In this document: piece after piece, positions 8,240 through 16,821 of the stretch
How the letters are laid out: each line of letters begins with the position of its first letter
Position numbering within the stretch: position 1 is the first letter of the stretch
Assembly: GCF_000336385.2 (NCBI RefSeq)
Contig: NZ_HG424559.1
Location: 1 to 45,326 of the forward strand
Origin: Lysobacter antibioticus HS124
GTDB lineage: Bacteria; Pseudomonadota; Gammaproteobacteria; Xanthomonadales; Xanthomonadaceae
DNA length: 45,326 nucleotides
Reading direction: 5' to 3'
Position numbers and translations under genes: made by a program
The notes under the pieces: model-generated
The model's database searches: none
What the model saw: only the letters and a program-made list of their open reading frames with translations
What the model was told of the DNA's origin: nothing

Positions 8240-8518
8240 TCAGCGTCGCCTCCGGCCGGGCCGCGTGGTGGACGGGGCCGGCGGGCGCGATGCGGCCATG
8301 ATATCCGGCGCGGGGGCTCCGCTGGAGGCCAGTTCGCGCTCCCATTGCTCCAGCCACAGCCGGGCGTCGCTGAGGGTCAGTTCCTGACGCAATTTGAGCC
8401 CGGACGAGGACAGCACCGCATAGGCGTAGATGTCGTCCTCTTCGTAGTCGGCGTCGCGGGTCAGGGCCACGATCTGATAGTGGCCGCGGGTCTGGATATG
8501 GTGTCGGTACTCGTTCAT
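8240..8518 (-). CDS. Small protein of unknown function between virD4 and an XVIPCD gene
   Basis: 92 aa. It has a strong AGGAGG about seven bases before the ATG. There is no signal peptide or membrane segment, so it should be cytoplasmic. Residues 1-60 look folded (mixed charged and aromatic, with ADYEEDDIYAYAVL and LSDARLWLEQWE); the last ~25 are a basic, Pro-rich, disordered tail. It is 39 bases upstream of virD4 and 42 bases downstream of the XVIPCD-only gene. I recognise no family. It could be an effector chaperone, an immunity factor or an adaptor for VirD4; this is inference from position only. Confidence 0.7.
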   Translation of the reverse strand: MNEYRHHIQTRGHYQIVALTRDADYEEDDIYAYAVLSSSGLKLRQELTLSDARLWLEQWERELASSGAPAPDIMAASRPPAPSTTRPGRRRR

Positions 8519-8560
8519 TCGGCCTCCTGGCCGGCGCGCCCTGCGGCGCGCCGGGCGCGG

Positions 8561-9106
8561 TCAGTCGCGGTCCTTGAACAGACTGCGCATCAGCGAGGGC
8601 TCGCGGCGCTCCTCGCGGTTTTCGTTGTGGCGATCGTCGCGGGGTTCGTCGCGGCCGGGCCGGCGCTCCTGATCGCGCTGCAGCTCCTGCAATTGGCGCT
8701 CGCGCTCCAACTGCGCGAACAACTGGGTGGTGCGCTCCATCGACTGCGCCGCCGCCTGGGCGGTATCGACGTGCGCGATCCTCCGGCCGGGCGCGTCCGG
8801 CTCGCCCTCGACGGCGAAGCTGCGCGCGCCGTCGCGGCTGAGCGCGACGTGGTCGACGCTGCGCAAGCCGCCGGCGCGCGCCTCCAGGGCCAACGCCGCG
8901 GCCAGATTGTCGCGCTGCTCGGTCGGGTAACTGCGCAGCGCGTCCTGCTTGTCCAGGCAGACCCGAACCCGGGCGTAGAAGTCGTGATGCGGATGACTGG
9001 GGCTGCTGAGCAGATTGCGCTGCTCGGCGCGGCGCAGGTCGTCCAGCGTTTGCGTGCCTGCGCCTTCCGGCACGGCCAGGCGCGGTTCCTGAGCGTTTGC
9101 GTTCAT
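8561..9106 (-). CDS. XVIPCD protein without a recognisable toxin domain
   Basis: 181 aa, start supported by GGAGG. Residues ~31-130 match the XVIPCD of the neighbouring effectors: LLSSPSHPHHDFYARV corresponds to LLSNPAHPNYAMYRQA, then DNLAAALALEARAGGL, VDHVAL, SFAVEG and HVDTAQAAAQS. The 30 residues in front have no domain. The tail after residue 135 is Arg/Glu/Asp-rich rather than Gln-rich. It therefore carries a secretion signal but no visible cargo. It may be a truncated effector, an effector whose activity is in the charged tail, or a helper protein. There is no lipoprotein gene next to it. Confidence 0.8.
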   Translation of the reverse strand: MNANAQEPRLAVPEGAGTQTLDDLRRAEQRNLLSSPSHPHHDFYARVRVCLDKQDALRSYPTEQRDNLAAALALEARAGGLRSVDHVALSRDGARSFAVEGEPDAPGRRIAHVDTAQAAAQSMERTTQLFAQLERERQLQELQRDQERRPGRDEPRDDRHNENREERREPSLMRSLFKDRD

Positions 9107-9524
9107 CGCCGAACCTCCGGTTCGTTGCGCCCGCGATCGCCGCCGATCGGAGCCGATTTCGACTGCAGCCGTCCCGCAGGCCGATGCTCGCGCAAGCGCT
9201 GCGGGGGTTCAAGCCGCCCGCGCCGCGCGACGGCCGGAGCCGACGCGCGGCGGAACGTGGCAGCGACAGGCCCGACCTCCCTAGCGGTCGGACCTGCCCT
9301 GCCGCCTCCGCCCTCCGTGGCGGAGTCGACCTCCCTGTCGCGGGCATCGCCTCCCTGTCCGACGCATTCCCTTGCGCCTGCGATGCCCATCCCGCGTCGG
9401 CCGCAGGTCCGCCCTCCACCGGGATCACGGACCTGCCGCCGAAACGAGCCGTTCGGATCGCGGCGCAGCCCGCCGCGATCCGTGTCCTGCGCCGGCGTCC
9501 CGCCTCGCGGGCGCCGGCCTCACC
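9107..9524. other. 418-bp gap between an effector and the XVIPCD-only gene
   Basis: No gene is convincing here. A hairpin lies at 9491-9518 (arms GCCGGCG/CGCCGGC plus an inner CCCG/CGGG), seven bases past the stop of the M23 effector; it lacks a T-run and is a possible terminator. On the minus strand AGGGAGG recurs at 9356-9350, 9336-9330 and 9282-9276, with no open frame to use it. The length suggests a lost gene or a separate promoter for the downstream unit. Confidence 0.4.
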
Positions 9525-10658
9525 TCATGCGATCACCATCCGCGGCCCGGTTTGCTGGCGCGCGTCCAGGGTCTGCTGCGGCTCGGCCAGGGTCTGGGCC
9601 TGCGCCGGCGCGTCCTGCTGCAGGCGCTGGCTGGACTGTTCGACGCTCTGCGCCACGGCCTGGCCGCGGTCGGCGAACACGCGGTGATGGGCCGGGTCCT
9701 GCAGGCCGCCCTGGACCGCGAACAGGCCGCTGCCGTTGAGATTGGGCACCACGTGGTCGATCCGGTTCATGCCGGCCACGCGCGCCTCGTAGGTCAGCGT
9801 GCCGGCGGCGCGCTCGAGTTCTTCGCGGCTGCGCAGGCCGGCCTGCGGGCCGAGCCGTTCCAGGCCTTCGACCGCCTGGCGGTACATGGCGTAGTTCGGA
9901 TGCGCCGGATTCGACAGCAGCGGCGCAGCGTCGGCGCGACCGAGCTGGGCCAGGGTGTTGCGCCCGGCGATGCCGTCGGCCTCGAGCCCGTGCGCGCGCT
10001 GGAACGCCAGCAAGGCCTGGCGCGTGCGATCGCCGAACTCGCCGTCGGCCTGCAGCGGACGGCCCTGCTCGTCGCGGTACCCCAGACGGTTGAGGTTTTC
10101 CTGCAACGCAAGCACCTGCTCGCCGCGTTCGCCGCGACGCAATACGCCTTCGTCGCGCTGCGCGCTGCGCGCGCGGTCGTGGGCATGATCGTGATCGTGG
10201 CCGTGATCGCGCGCGCCGACGCTCTGGCGCCGGTTCCAGAAATCTTCGGGGTTGATGTTGCGTCCCTGCGCGTCCTTCATCTGGTAATGCACGTGCTGGG
10301 CGTACTGGTCGGCGCCGCGCGGCCCGCGTCCGCCCATGGTGCCGATCTCGGTGCCGGGTTCGACGTGCTGCCCGACCACCACCGACTGGCGATCGGTGTG
10401 CAGCAGCTGATGCAGATTGCCCTCGCCGTCGCGGATGCCGATGGTGCCGAAGCGGCCGCCGACGAATTCCACCGTGCCGGCGACCGGCGAATGAATGCGC
10501 GGGTGGGTCAGGTTCACCCCGCTCTGGCCGCCGACATAATTGAAGTCTGAGCCGCCGTGCGGGCCGCCCTCGCGGTGCTCGCCGTAGTGCCCGGTGATGT
10601 GCGGCGAACGGCCCTGCTGCGGGGGCAGGATCGTGTTCATGGCATCTTGGTAAGACAT
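9525..10658 (-). CDS. T4SS effector: M23 peptidase + peptidoglycan-binding + XVIPCD
   Basis: 377 aa. The start ATG at 10658 has GAGGA upstream. Residues ~15-140 are an M23 (LytM-type) zinc endopeptidase: H34 and D38 in HGGSDF, and H122/H124 in HVHY are the metal and catalytic ligands. A His/Asp linker (HGHDHDHAHD, 152-161) follows, then a PG_binding_1 domain (~175-240), then the XVIPCD (~246-350; RIDHVVPN, GLFAVQG, DPAHHRVFAD) and a Gln-rich tail. It has no signal peptide, as expected for cargo recognised by VirD4. It should cut peptide cross-links in the wall of a target cell. The lipoprotein encoded 32 bases upstream is the likely immunity protein. Confidence 0.92.
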   Translation of the reverse strand: MSYQDAMNTILPPQQGRSPHITGHYGEHREGGPHGGSDFNYVGGQSGVNLTHPRIHSPVAGTVEFVGGRFGTIGIRDGEGNLHQLLHTDRQSVVVGQHVEPGTEIGTMGGRGPRGADQYAQHVHYQMKDAQGRNINPEDFWNRRQSVGARDHGHDHDHAHDRARSAQRDEGVLRRGERGEQVLALQENLNRLGYRDEQGRPLQADGEFGDRTRQALLAFQRAHGLEADGIAGRNTLAQLGRADAAPLLSNPAHPNYAMYRQAVEGLERLGPQAGLRSREELERAAGTLTYEARVAGMNRIDHVVPNLNGSGLFAVQGGLQDPAHHRVFADRGQAVAQSVEQSSQRLQQDAPAQAQTLAEPQQTLDARQQTGPRMVIA

Positions 10659-10690
10659 GGAAGTCCTCGAAGCGGGTTCGTTGGCGCCGG

Positions 10691-11158
10691 TCACAGCGAG
10701 TCGTCGCGCATGCGGTACAAGGTCCAGCAGTCGCCCTTACGGAAGAAATACGACAGCTGGTAGTCGGTGTCGGGCTTGGCCAGCATCACTTCCTTGTCGC
10801 CGTTCAACTCGCTCTGGCTCAGCGCCAGCCCGTCCTGCTTCTGCCGGGCGGAGCTCGGCATCAACGGAAACTTCAACTTTTCGCCGTCGAGCAGCGCCGT
10901 CACGGGCCTGGGCTCCGGGTCGGCATTGGCATCCAGGGTTTCGCTCTGCAGCGGACGCTTGGTGAAGGCCTTCTGCACCGCGGGGTCGTCCATGAACGCG
11001 ACCAGGAAGGCATCGAAATCCTGCGAAGGACAGACGATGCCGCCGACGCCCTTGGCGAGGGCCGGCTTGTCCGCCGCGGCCTGGCTCTTGGACGCGACCT
11101 CGCAGCCGCCCAGGGCGAACAGCGCGGCCAGCAACAACAGGGACGGGATGCGTTTCAT
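10691..11158 (-). CDS. Immunity lipoprotein for the M23 effector
   Basis: 155 aa. The ATG is placed at MKRIPSLLLL, preceded by GGAG. A type II signal peptide with lipobox LGGC (Cys19) is followed by a domain of ~130 residues with two Cys (IVCPSQ, GDCWTLY). I do not recognise the family; the tail YQLSYFFRKGDCWTLYRM suggests a beta-rich fold. It is immediately upstream of the M23 effector, like the immunity genes of the other pairs, and its product would sit in the periplasm where the toxin acts. The immunity role is inferred from position and lipidation. Confidence 0.75.
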   Translation of the reverse strand: MKRIPSLLLLAALFALGGCEVASKSQAAADKPALAKGVGGIVCPSQDFDAFLVAFMDDPAVQKAFTKRPLQSETLDANADPEPRPVTALLDGEKLKFPLMPSSARQKQDGLALSQSELNGDKEVMLAKPDTDYQLSYFFRKGDCWTLYRMRDDSL

Positions 11159-11284
11159 CACTCGGGTTCTCCAAAGTACTGCGGACGATCGCGGCGGAGC
11201 TTCGGACTCCGCCGCCTGCGGCGACGAGCTTACCGGCCGCCGACGACCGGCTCGCGGCACCGCTTCACGCTTGCCGATGTGCGA

Positions 11285-11968
11285 TCACGGTTGCAGATCG
11301 CCGTTCACCCGCAGCCGGAACGGTTGCGGGCGGTCGCGGCCTTCGCCGAGCGCGTACTGCCCGCTCACCGTGAGGCCGGCATCGCGCCAGGCGAAACCGG
11401 CCGGGTCCTCCCCGACCCAGGCCGATACCGCCCCGCTCGCACCGGGCACGCTCAGCGGCGCCTGCGCCAGGGTCGCGCCGCTGCGCGCATCCAGCTTCAA
11501 CGCATGCAGCACGGTCTGCGACAGGCTCTGCTGCGCCTGGGTGTCCGATTGCAGCAGCACGTACAGCGCCCCGCCTTCGCCCACGCAGTGAGTGGCCCGG
11601 CTTTGGTGCATGTCCGCCGGCAAGTCCAGGCTGCGCACCCACACCGGCCGTCCCGAAGTTTCGGCGAGGTAGACCACCGGCCGCGGGTTCATGCCGTCTT
11701 CGTCGGTGGCCGCGCCGACCACGCACTGCCGGTTGCCGCCGATCGACTCGCTGGCATAGGACGAGAAACCCGCCGGAATCTCCGCCGCCGTAGGCGGCAT
11801 CGCGACGGCCGGCTCGGTCCGCGCGGCGGCAGCGTCGGGGGACTGCGCTGCCTGGCTCGCTGCGGACACGGCGGCCGCGCGCTCGCCGGCGGGTTCCGCC
11901 GCGCAGGCCGTCAGCGCCCACCCCAGGGCAGCCAGCGCCAGCAGCGGAACCAGGGAATCGATCTTCAT
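11285..11968 (-). CDS. Additional periplasmic lipoprotein, possible orphan immunity protein
   Basis: 227 aa. Start at MKIDSLVPLL. Lipobox LTAC (Cys22), then an Ala-rich linker to about residue 60, then a beta-rich domain with VVYLAETSGRPVWVRSL and ALYVLLQSD, reminiscent of propeller blades. It lies between the GH19 effector (ending 12167) and the M23 immunity gene (starting 11158), so it is not directly upstream of any effector. Either it is a second immunity protein for a neighbour, or its toxin gene has been lost, or it protects against toxins of other strains. I see no family match. Confidence 0.65.
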   Translation of the reverse strand: MKIDSLVPLLALAALGWALTACAAEPAGERAAAVSAASQAAQSPDAAAARTEPAVAMPPTAAEIPAGFSSYASESIGGNRQCVVGAATDEDGMNPRPVVYLAETSGRPVWVRSLDLPADMHQSRATHCVGEGGALYVLLQSDTQAQQSLSQTVLHALKLDARSGATLAQAPLSVPGASGAVSAWVGEDPAGFAWRDAGLTVSGQYALGEGRDRPQPFRLRVNGDLQP

Positions 11969-12166
11969 CGCCTTGCCATCCTCATTCAGACCCGTCTTCG
12001 GCACATCGTCGCGCTCACATCGATTCTGCGAGCCGGAATGGCGCGTCCGCCGTATCGGCGGCGAACGCGCCAGACCGGGCCGCACCGACCGCTCCCGCCT
12101 CCCCGCGTGAGCGACCGGTCACCCTTGGTCGTCCTTGACCGTCGTCCCTGACTCAACAGCGGATGG

Positions 12167-13489
12167 TCAGACCATCACCGGCCGCTGCTGGCGCTCCTGC
12201 TGCTGTTGCTGCTGCTGAGCCTGCTGCGGCACGTCCTGCTGCAACTGCTGGCTGGTCTGCTGCACGGTCTGCGCGACCGCCTGGCCGCGATCGACGTGGA
12301 CGCGATGGTGGGCCGGGTCGGCGACATCGCCCTGGACCGCGAACAGGCCGGTGCCGCTGGCGTTCGGCACCACGTGGTCGATCTTGTTCAGACCGCTGAC
12401 GCGCGCTTCGTAGGTCAAGGTGGCGGCGGCGCGCTCCATGTCTTCGCGATTGCGGAAGCCGCCGTTCGGGCCCAGGCGCTCCAGGCCTTCCACCGCCTGG
12501 CGGAACATCGGGTTGTCGCGGTTGGCCGGATCGGCCAGCGAACCGGTGCGCGCCGGCTCGGCCTGCGCCGGCTGCTGGCGCTCGGCCGGCTGCTGATCGC
12601 GCTGCGGCTGCGCGTTGCGCAGGGCATTGAGCGTGTCGCGCCCGGCGATGCCGTCGTCGGTGAGACCGTTGGCGCGCTGGAACGCCTTCAACGCCTCCTC
12701 GGTACGCCGGCCGAAGTGGCCGTCCGGATTGAGCTCGCCGCCGGCCGCATCGCGGTAGCCCAGACGCTTGAGCGTTTCCTGCATGTCCTGCACCGCCTGG
12801 CCGCGCTCGTTGAGCTTGAGCACGCCGTCGGCCATCGCATCGCGGCTGCCGCGACCCTGCGTCTCCGGCAGGTTCACCTGGCCGCGCGCCAGCCCCTGCA
12901 TCACTTCCGGGGTCAGCATGCGCTCCCACTCGGCGACCGCGGCGCGGCGCTCGGGCAGATGGTTGCTGCCGCCGTTGATGTCGCGGGTCGCCGCGCGCAC
13001 GTCGAACTGGTGGCCGTGCGGCACCACTCGGCTCTGCCAGTAGTGCACCGCGATGTTGGCGGCATTGGTGCGGTCGGCGGCGAGGTCCGGGTTGCGGGTC
13101 AGGTCCAAGCCGAGTTCGCGCGCGGCGCGCTCGTAGTTGTCGCGGCCGGTCAGCTGCACGTAGCCGCGGCCGTGGAAACGCCAGCCGTCGCCCGGCTCGG
13201 TGTTGCCGAGGTTGTCGCGGCCCCAGCGGCCGCCGTAGATCTGCTCGGCGATCTGCTCGCGGCCGCCGTTCACGGCGGCGCGCGCCTCGGCCAGGGTGTC
13301 CATGCCGTTGCGGCCCGGGAACACTTCCAGCAGGCGTTCGGCGCTGTAGCCCAGGCCTTCGTGCATGCTGCGGAAGCGGCCCGACTCGACCTGCATCTGG
13401 CCCATGAACGCGGCCAGTTCGCGCGGATCGCGGATGCCGGCGTTATAGGCGTGTTGCAGCAGGAAATCGCGATTGCTCGGGTTCGACAT
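12167..13489 (-). CDS. T4SS effector: GH19 muramidase + peptidoglycan-binding + XVIPCD
   Basis: 440 aa. AAGGAGGA fixes the ATG at 13489. Residues ~5-195 form a GH19 lysozyme/chitinase-like domain of the phage-endolysin type: Glu35 in QVESGRF is the general acid, Glu44 in MHEGLGYSAERLL the second acid, and GRGYVQLTGRDNY (108-119) forms the substrate cleft. PG_binding_1 covers ~220-290. The XVIPCD covers ~315-420 (KIDHVVPN, GLFAVQG, DPAHHRVHVD) with a tail nearly all Gln. It should cleave glycan strands in the periplasm of a recipient cell. The lipoprotein at 13546-14208, 56 bases upstream, is the presumed antidote. Confidence 0.93.
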   Translation of the reverse strand: MSNPSNRDFLLQHAYNAGIRDPRELAAFMGQMQVESGRFRSMHEGLGYSAERLLEVFPGRNGMDTLAEARAAVNGGREQIAEQIYGGRWGRDNLGNTEPGDGWRFHGRGYVQLTGRDNYERAARELGLDLTRNPDLAADRTNAANIAVHYWQSRVVPHGHQFDVRAATRDINGGSNHLPERRAAVAEWERMLTPEVMQGLARGQVNLPETQGRGSRDAMADGVLKLNERGQAVQDMQETLKRLGYRDAAGGELNPDGHFGRRTEEALKAFQRANGLTDDGIAGRDTLNALRNAQPQRDQQPAERQQPAQAEPARTGSLADPANRDNPMFRQAVEGLERLGPNGGFRNREDMERAAATLTYEARVSGLNKIDHVVPNASGTGLFAVQGDVADPAHHRVHVDRGQAVAQTVQQTSQQLQQDVPQQAQQQQQQQERQQRPVMV

Positions 13490-13545
13490 GGTGTATTCCT
13501 CCTTGATGAAATCGTGGCGACGGCCGGACCTTCCCGGCCGTGTGA

Positions 13546-14208
13546 TCAACTCTTGGCCGGCAGGCCGCTGCGATCGATGGCGTCGTCGCGGCCCCAGCTA
13601 CGGGTGAACTTGAACAGCGCGTCGTCGATGTCGTCGACCACGCTGCCGGACTCGCAGGCCTGCACGCTGTCGGCCTTGGCCGCGCCGGCGGCGACGGTCA
13701 TCAGGCCCTGCTCCTGCATTCCGGCTTCGCCGGAAATCGAATAGAAAATGCGCTTGCTGCCTGCGTCTTCGAACGAGTACGCGTAGCCGCCGCTGTTGCC
13801 GGCGAACCCCAGCTGAGTGCGCTTGAAGCGGCCCGCCGGCGCGCTGTTGTCGGCCGGGAAGCGGTACTCGGCGCGGCCGGCGCCCTGTGCGAAGTAGACG
13901 TAACCGGACTGCTCGTTGGCGCCCTTGGACGCGCAGATCGAAGCCAGCTGACCGCCGCCGAGCTTGCACGCGAACACGATGTCCTCGTTCGCCGCGCACA
14001 GCGAGCGCCCATCGCCGGCCGGCGCCGCAGCCGCCTCGGTGGCGGCGGGCGCGGCCGTCGCCGGCGCTGCGTCGGCCTCGCTCGCCGGCACGGTCGCGGC
14101 CGCGGCCGGCGCGGATGCCGCCGCGCTCTCGCCGCCCGGCGCAGTGGGCGAATTGCAGCCGGCCAGCACGGTCAACAACGCAAGGCCCAACAGGTTCGAA
14201 GCTTTCAT
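13546..14208 (-). CDS. Immunity lipoprotein for the GH19 effector
   Basis: 220 aa. The start at MKASNLLGLA has AAGGAA five bases upstream. Lipobox LAGC (Cys18), an Ala/Pro linker to about residue 70, then a domain with four Cys (SLCAAN, FACKLGG, SICASK, QACESG) that could form two disulphides. No family recognised. Directly upstream of and co-oriented with the GH19 effector, repeating the immunity-then-toxin order of the array. Immunity role is inferred. Confidence 0.72.
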   Translation of the reverse strand: MKASNLLGLALLTVLAGCNSPTAPGGESAAASAPAAAATVPASEADAAPATAAPAATEAAAAPAGDGRSLCAANEDIVFACKLGGGQLASICASKGANEQSGYVYFAQGAGRAEYRFPADNSAPAGRFKRTQLGFAGNSGGYAYSFEDAGSKRIFYSISGEAGMQEQGLMTVAAGAAKADSVQACESGSVVDDIDDALFKFTRSWGRDDAIDRSGLPAKS

Positions 14209-14427
14209 GGCAGTTCCTTGATGATCGAGGTACGGAAAGACGCCGGGATCGGCGGGTTCGTTCGCAGGACGCAAGCGTCCCGGGGCGCGGTCACGGCGCC
14301 GGTTCGGATCGGGCGAAAGTCGGGGCGACGCACGGCGATGGCCGGCGCGCAGGCGGCGACGAAGCGGCCGGTTCGAACCAGGCGAGTCCGGGCACCCCGA
14401 TCGCGATGCGAACGAGGCGCCGTCGGC

Positions 14428-15660
14428 TCAGACCGTATGGCTCTTCGGCTTCTGCTCCGGCGCCTGCGCCGCGAATTGCGACGCATCCTGCCCGGACTGG
14501 AAGGTCGATTGCTCGATCGGCTGCTGCGCCGCGTGGGCCTTGTCGACGTGCACGCGCTGATGACCGGGGTCGGTCAAGGCGCCCTGCACGGCGAACAAGC
14601 CGCCGCCATTGGCGGTCGGCACCACGTGATCGATGCGGCTCAGTCCGCTGACCTTGGCCTCGTAGGTCAAGGTCGCGGCTGCGCGCTCGAGTTCGGCGTG
14701 GCTCTTGAAGGCTTGCGGGCCCAGCTTCTCCAACCCGTCCACCGCGTTCTTGAACATGGCGTGGTCGGGATGGGCGGCATTCGACAGCAAGGGCGCGCGT
14801 TCGGCCTGCTTCAGCGCTTCCAGGGTCTTGGGACCGGCGATGCCGTCGTCCTTCAGGCCGTGGGCGCGCTGGAAAGCCTGCAACGCTTCCTTGGTTCGCT
14901 CGCCGAAATCGCCGTCGGCGCGCAGCGCATGGCCGCGCGCGTCGTGATAACCGAGCTGGTTGAGCGACTCCTGCAGGCCGCGCACGGCCGGGCCGCGTTC
15001 GTCCTGCTTGAGCAGCCCGTCGGCCAGCGCATTGCGCGCAGCGGCCGGTTCGCGGGCAGGCGCCCGCGTGTCGGCCTGTCCGATGGACACGCCGTGCTTC
15101 TTGATGTCTTCGATGATGCCGGGAAGCTTGCGTTCCCAGGCTTCGGCGTAGTTCTGGCAGTCCTTGGCCGCTTTCACGGTCCAGGCCTTGGCCGGGGTGA
15201 CGCCGTTGACGGTGCGACGCGCGTTGTACAGATCGTGCGAGTCTTCGTCGATGTAGCGGTCCAGACGCTTGCCGGTGAACAGACCGTCGCGCATGCCCAC
15301 CACCAGGATCTTGGCGGCCAGCTCGGGGTCTTTGGCGAGATCAGGATGCTTGACCAGCTGCCCGTTGAGGCCCAGCAGCTTGTCGAAAGTCTTGTAGTTG
15401 TAGTCGTGGGTCAGGTGCACATACCCGCGACCATAGAATTCTTCCCCGCCGCTGTAGCCCAGCTTGCGCGCCTGCGACCGGCCGAAATCTTCTTCCGGGG
15501 CGCTGAAATTGCGGGTTTCGTGCTGCGCCGTCGCCAGCATGTAGGCGATCTGGCGCGTATCGGTGACGCCGTTTTCGAGCGCGGTCTTGACGATGAGGTT
15601 GACCGACGAATTGCGGTCTATCCCAAAGCCCTCCGTGCTCCGGCCGTGGCCGTTGCTCAT
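14428..15660 (-). CDS. T4SS effector: GH19-like hydrolase + peptidoglycan-binding + XVIPCD (XAC2609 type)
   Basis: 410 aa, with CAGGAGA before the ATG. The N-terminal domain (~15-185) is GH19-like: Glu48 in ATAQHETRNF, Glu57 in APEEDFG, then FYGRGYVHLTHDYNY (75-89), where the usual QLTG is HLTH. PG_binding_1 covers ~211-283. The XVIPCD covers ~290-385 (RIDHVVPT, GLFAVQG, DPGHQRVHVD), followed by a short Gln/Lys tail. The architecture equals X. citri XAC2609, and the upstream lipoprotein resembles its inhibitor XAC2610, so this is the best-matched known pair in the window. Confidence 0.92.
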   Translation of the reverse strand: MSNGHGRSTEGFGIDRNSSVNLIVKTALENGVTDTRQIAYMLATAQHETRNFSAPEEDFGRSQARKLGYSGGEEFYGRGYVHLTHDYNYKTFDKLLGLNGQLVKHPDLAKDPELAAKILVVGMRDGLFTGKRLDRYIDEDSHDLYNARRTVNGVTPAKAWTVKAAKDCQNYAEAWERKLPGIIEDIKKHGVSIGQADTRAPAREPAAARNALADGLLKQDERGPAVRGLQESLNQLGYHDARGHALRADGDFGERTKEALQAFQRAHGLKDDGIAGPKTLEALKQAERAPLLSNAAHPDHAMFKNAVDGLEKLGPQAFKSHAELERAAATLTYEAKVSGLSRIDHVVPTANGGGLFAVQGALTDPGHQRVHVDKAHAAQQPIEQSTFQSGQDASQFAAQAPEQKPKSHTV

Positions 15661-15782
15661 GGTGCTATCTCCTGTACGTGCATGTCATTGGAATTTGTTG
15701 TATCGCCGAGTCCATCGAGGGACCCGTGCGTTGCATGTACCAGCGTTGTGTGTGGCTGAAGATCAGCCGTGCCCTGTTCGCA

Positions 15783-16559
15783 TCAGGGCTGGTGAAGCAC
15801 CTCCTTCATCTCGCCGTCGACGAGCTTCTCGGTTCTCACCTTAACCCGATCCTGGCCTTCGGTCGAGTCTTCAGTGACACGTTCGACCAGCTTCGGCCGC
15901 CCACCTTCGATGGCGTATGTTTCGACGACGTGCAGGCAACAGCCATCGGTGGAGGTGGAAACAAGACGCCCGTCACGAACCAGGAACAGGCCATTGCTGC
16001 CGATGGTCAGATCGGAAAATTCCTGGTCGAACTCGAAGCTGTGCCGCGCCGGATCGTACAGATACACGTCGTAGGAAGCGGCGCCGTGCGCGCCCTCCTT
16101 GCCGGTCCACAGCAGCAGGTCGTCGTGGCCGTCGCCGTCGACATCGGCCAGCACCAGCGACGTGCCTTGCGGGAAGCGCTCATCGAGCGGACCGCGGTAC
16201 AAGGTCTTGGCGCTGTCCAGATACAAGGCGTCCGGCTTGAGGCTCTGGCGCAGACTGCCGTCGCGCCGGCTCAGGCTCAATTCGACGCCTCGGTTGCACA
16301 GGCTCAGGGTATCGCTCTGCTCGATGCAGGCGGGCGCGGTAAGGCTCAGGCTCAGGTCGCCGGCCTCGACTTGCAGGGCGCCGGAGGCGTTGAGCTGGGC
16401 GGAAACAGAGATCGGCATGGACACTCCTGTGCTCGCCTGGCCGCTCCCCGCCGGCGACGCCGCAGCGGCGGGTGCGGGCGCAGGCGTGCCGCGGTCGGGC
16501 GCTTTGCACGCCACCAGGCCGCAGATCACGAACAGACAGACGGACTGAAATCGTTTCAT
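15783..16559 (-). CDS. Immunity lipoprotein with EF-hand-like calcium loop (XAC2610 type)
   Basis: 258 aa. Start at MKRFQSVCLF; an in-frame ATG twelve codons earlier is possible, but the lipoprotein signal fits the shorter form. Lipobox LVAC (Cys18). Mid-protein it has LADVDGDGHDDLLL with Asp139, 141, 143 and 147 spaced as a calcium loop, then repeated YxVYxYD-like strands as in a propeller. XAC2610 of X. citri is a beta-propeller lipoprotein with such a calcium site that blocks the XAC2609 muramidase. The gene is 122 bases upstream of the XAC2609-like effector. Confidence 0.85.
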   Translation of the reverse strand: MKRFQSVCLFVICGLVACKAPDRGTPAPAPAAAASPAGSGQASTGVSMPISVSAQLNASGALQVEAGDLSLSLTAPACIEQSDTLSLCNRGVELSLSRRDGSLRQSLKPDALYLDSAKTLYRGPLDERFPQGTSLVLADVDGDGHDDLLLWTGKEGAHGAASYDVYLYDPARHSFEFDQEFSDLTIGSNGLFLVRDGRLVSTSTDGCCLHVVETYAIEGGRPKLVERVTEDSTEGQDRVKVRTEKLVDGEMKEVLHQP

Positions 16560-16821
16560 CGCATGGTGACCGGTCTTGGGGCAAGTGTACGTCATGCGTG
16601 CGGCGCGAGCCGTCGATCGCCAATCGACGCAAAACAACCGGACCCGGCCGCCAGGCGCCAGCCCGGCAGCGGTCCGCCTGCGAGCGAAAATACGGCGCCG
16701 GAACGGACAGGCTGTCCGATTCCGACACTCCTCGCCAGTGTACGAACGGCCTCGCGAACGTCACCGCCCGTGCCGCGACGCGGCCCGGGCGTACGCGAGC
16801 CCCCTGCCCGGCCCGGACCGC

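Noticed and set aside
9103-9390. Small minus-strand gene of 95 codons in the gap after the M23 effector
   Set aside because: There is no ribosome binding site at its start, the composition is Arg/Gly/Ala-rich with no motif, and it overlaps the start of the XVIPCD gene.
6146-9739. A very long plus-strand open frame (about 1200 codons) antisense to virD4 and the XVIPCD genes
   Set aside because: It has no ribosome binding site or domain, its composition is that of a GC-rich antisense frame, and the minus strand encodes clear VirD4 and XVIPCD sequences.
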